Origin: Clostridia bacterium
GTDB lineage: Bacteria > Bacillota > Clostridia > HGM11327
Reading direction: 5' to 3'
Length of the DNA stretch: 14,567 bases
Assembly: GCA_017935525.1 (NCBI GenBank)
Contig: JAGBHJ010000116.1
Span: 1 to 14,567, forward strand
Under the pieces are notes generated by a model. It searched no databases, had not been told where the DNA came from, and saw nothing but the letters and a program-made list of their open reading frames with translations. Both the position numbers and the translations under genes were made by a program. Positions 13,859-14,567 of the stretch are shown piece after piece (within the stretch, counting starts at the first letter, position 1; every line of letters begins with the position of its first letter).

Positions 13859-14567
13859 ATGAGTAATGAAAGACAGAAAAAGGCAGAGCTGCTTGCCCGT
13901 GATAAGGACGAGGCAATGCTCGGCCGACGCTTGATAGATCTGGACGTGATGTGTGCCAAAAGACATTGCACCATGTTCACCGGGTTTTTGAGCGAGGCGG
14001 AGCAGGCATACTGCGAAATGCTCTTTCATATGCTTGATTCAAAGGTGAAATTTATGGGCGGCTACGACAATGCACAGCGTTGCGTAGCTGTTCTTTTTTA
14101 TGATGAAGAAGCGTATGAGGAGCCGTTGGAGCAGTACCCCTTTGAGGCGTTGAGAATAGACCATCCACAAAAGGTGAGCCACAGAGACATTCTGGGCAGT
14201 ATATTGGGCTTGGGTATCGAGAGGACCACGGTGGGCGATATACTGGTGTGGGACGACAGAAGCTACGTTTTTGTAACAAAGGAAATGGCGGGTTATATAA
14301 GCCAAAGCCTTGTAAAGGTGGGCAGGCAAAACGTATCCGTCTCCGTAGTTGATATTGACGAGGTGGAAATACCCGAGGTCAAGACGGAGGAGATAAATGC
14401 TACTGTGGCATCGCTGAGGCTGGACAGCGTGATAGCAGAGGGCTTCAGACTTTCCAGGGACGATGCAAAGACAGCGGTGCAAAGAGGGCTGGTAAGTGTA
14501 AACCATCGAATCGTGGAGTCTGCATCCCACGGAGTAAAGGAAAAGGATGTAATATCCTTGCGAGGAA
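13859..14567 (+). CDS. ylmH: YlmH-family S4-domain RNA-binding protein, 3'-truncated by the window
   Basis: The frame from ATG 13859 is open to the right edge (236 codons visible), so about 20 C-terminal residues are missing relative to B. subtilis YlmH (257 aa). The N-terminal helical part includes FTGFLSEAEQ. The middle domain has VKFMGGYDNAQRCVAVLF and the family hallmark HRDILGSILGLGIERTTVGDIL (from His108). The C-terminal S4 RNA-binding domain begins near residue 186 (LRLDSVIAEGFRLSRDDAK). YlmH binds ribosomes, has been linked to the ribosome-associated quality control pathway, and in many Gram-positive bacteria is encoded near divIVA and sepF. The start is one base after the preceding stop (TGATATG), with no strong ribosome binding site, suggesting coupling to the ABC gene. 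Confidence 0.9.
   Translation, partial: MSNERQKKAELLARDKDEAMLGRRLIDLDVMCAKRHCTMFTGFLSEAEQAYCEMLFHMLDSKVKFMGGYDNAQRCVAVLFYDEEAYEEPLEQYPFEALRIDHPQKVSHRDILGSILGLGIERTTVGDILVWDDRSYVFVTKEMAGYISQSLVKVGRQNVSVSVVDIDEVEIPEVKTEEINATVASLRLDSVIAEGFRLSRDDAKTAVQRGLVSVNHRIVESASHGVKEKDVISLRG

Noticed and set aside
1..14567. CRISPR array, tRNA, rRNA, insertion sequence or phage remnants
   Set aside because: No regularly spaced repeats, cloverleaf-like segments, transposase motifs or terminal inverted repeats were seen on reading through the window.

Overview
The window looks like a chromosome segment from an endospore-forming member of the Clostridia (Bacillota), possibly a gut or rumen lineage. The evidence is a complete eight-gene spoIIIA sporulation operon, strong AGGAGG-type ribosome binding sites, sigma-A promoters close to consensus, a YlmH-type S4 protein and moderate GC content. 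Genus cannot be fixed from the sequence alone.

Layout: (1) The left edge cuts into a plus-strand gene for a PMT-family (GT39) membrane mannosyltransferase, whose C-terminal ~397 residues are present. It ends at a hairpin that can also terminate the convergent operon. (2) 5874 down to 1256, minus strand: spoIIIAA-AB-AC-AD-AE-AF-AG-AH in canonical order, tightly packed, with three ATGA stop/start overlaps. This operon builds the mother-cell half of the SpoIIIA-SpoIIQ channel. Two things stand out, both in spoIIIAG: its only well-placed start after the ribosome binding site is an ATC codon, and the encoded protein has a minimal ring-building domain without the long insertion seen in other SpoIIIAG proteins. 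(3) A 188-bp divergent intergenic region carries a sigma-E-like -10 element for spoIIIA, a 9-bp inverted repeat, and a consensus sigma-A promoter for a GH95 alpha-L-fucosidase-type enzyme without a signal peptide. (4) 8542 to 13857, plus strand: a second consensus promoter and a structured leader precede a three-gene operon of ABC half-transporter, DUF1854 protein and ABC half-transporter. Each half-transporter has an N-terminal domain that resembles a PH-like fold, then a four-cysteine zinc ribbon, then a complete exporter core. (5) One base after the second transporter, a YlmH-family S4-domain RNA-binding gene starts and runs off the right edge.

The SpoIIIA proteins clearly act together. 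The two ABC proteins and the DUF1854 protein very probably form one membrane machine of unknown substrate, and this cluster is the best candidate here for an uncharacterised system. The PMT, GH95 and YlmH genes look like independent neighbours, although ylmH may be read through from the transporter operon. I saw no tRNA, rRNA, CRISPR array, insertion sequence or phage gene.
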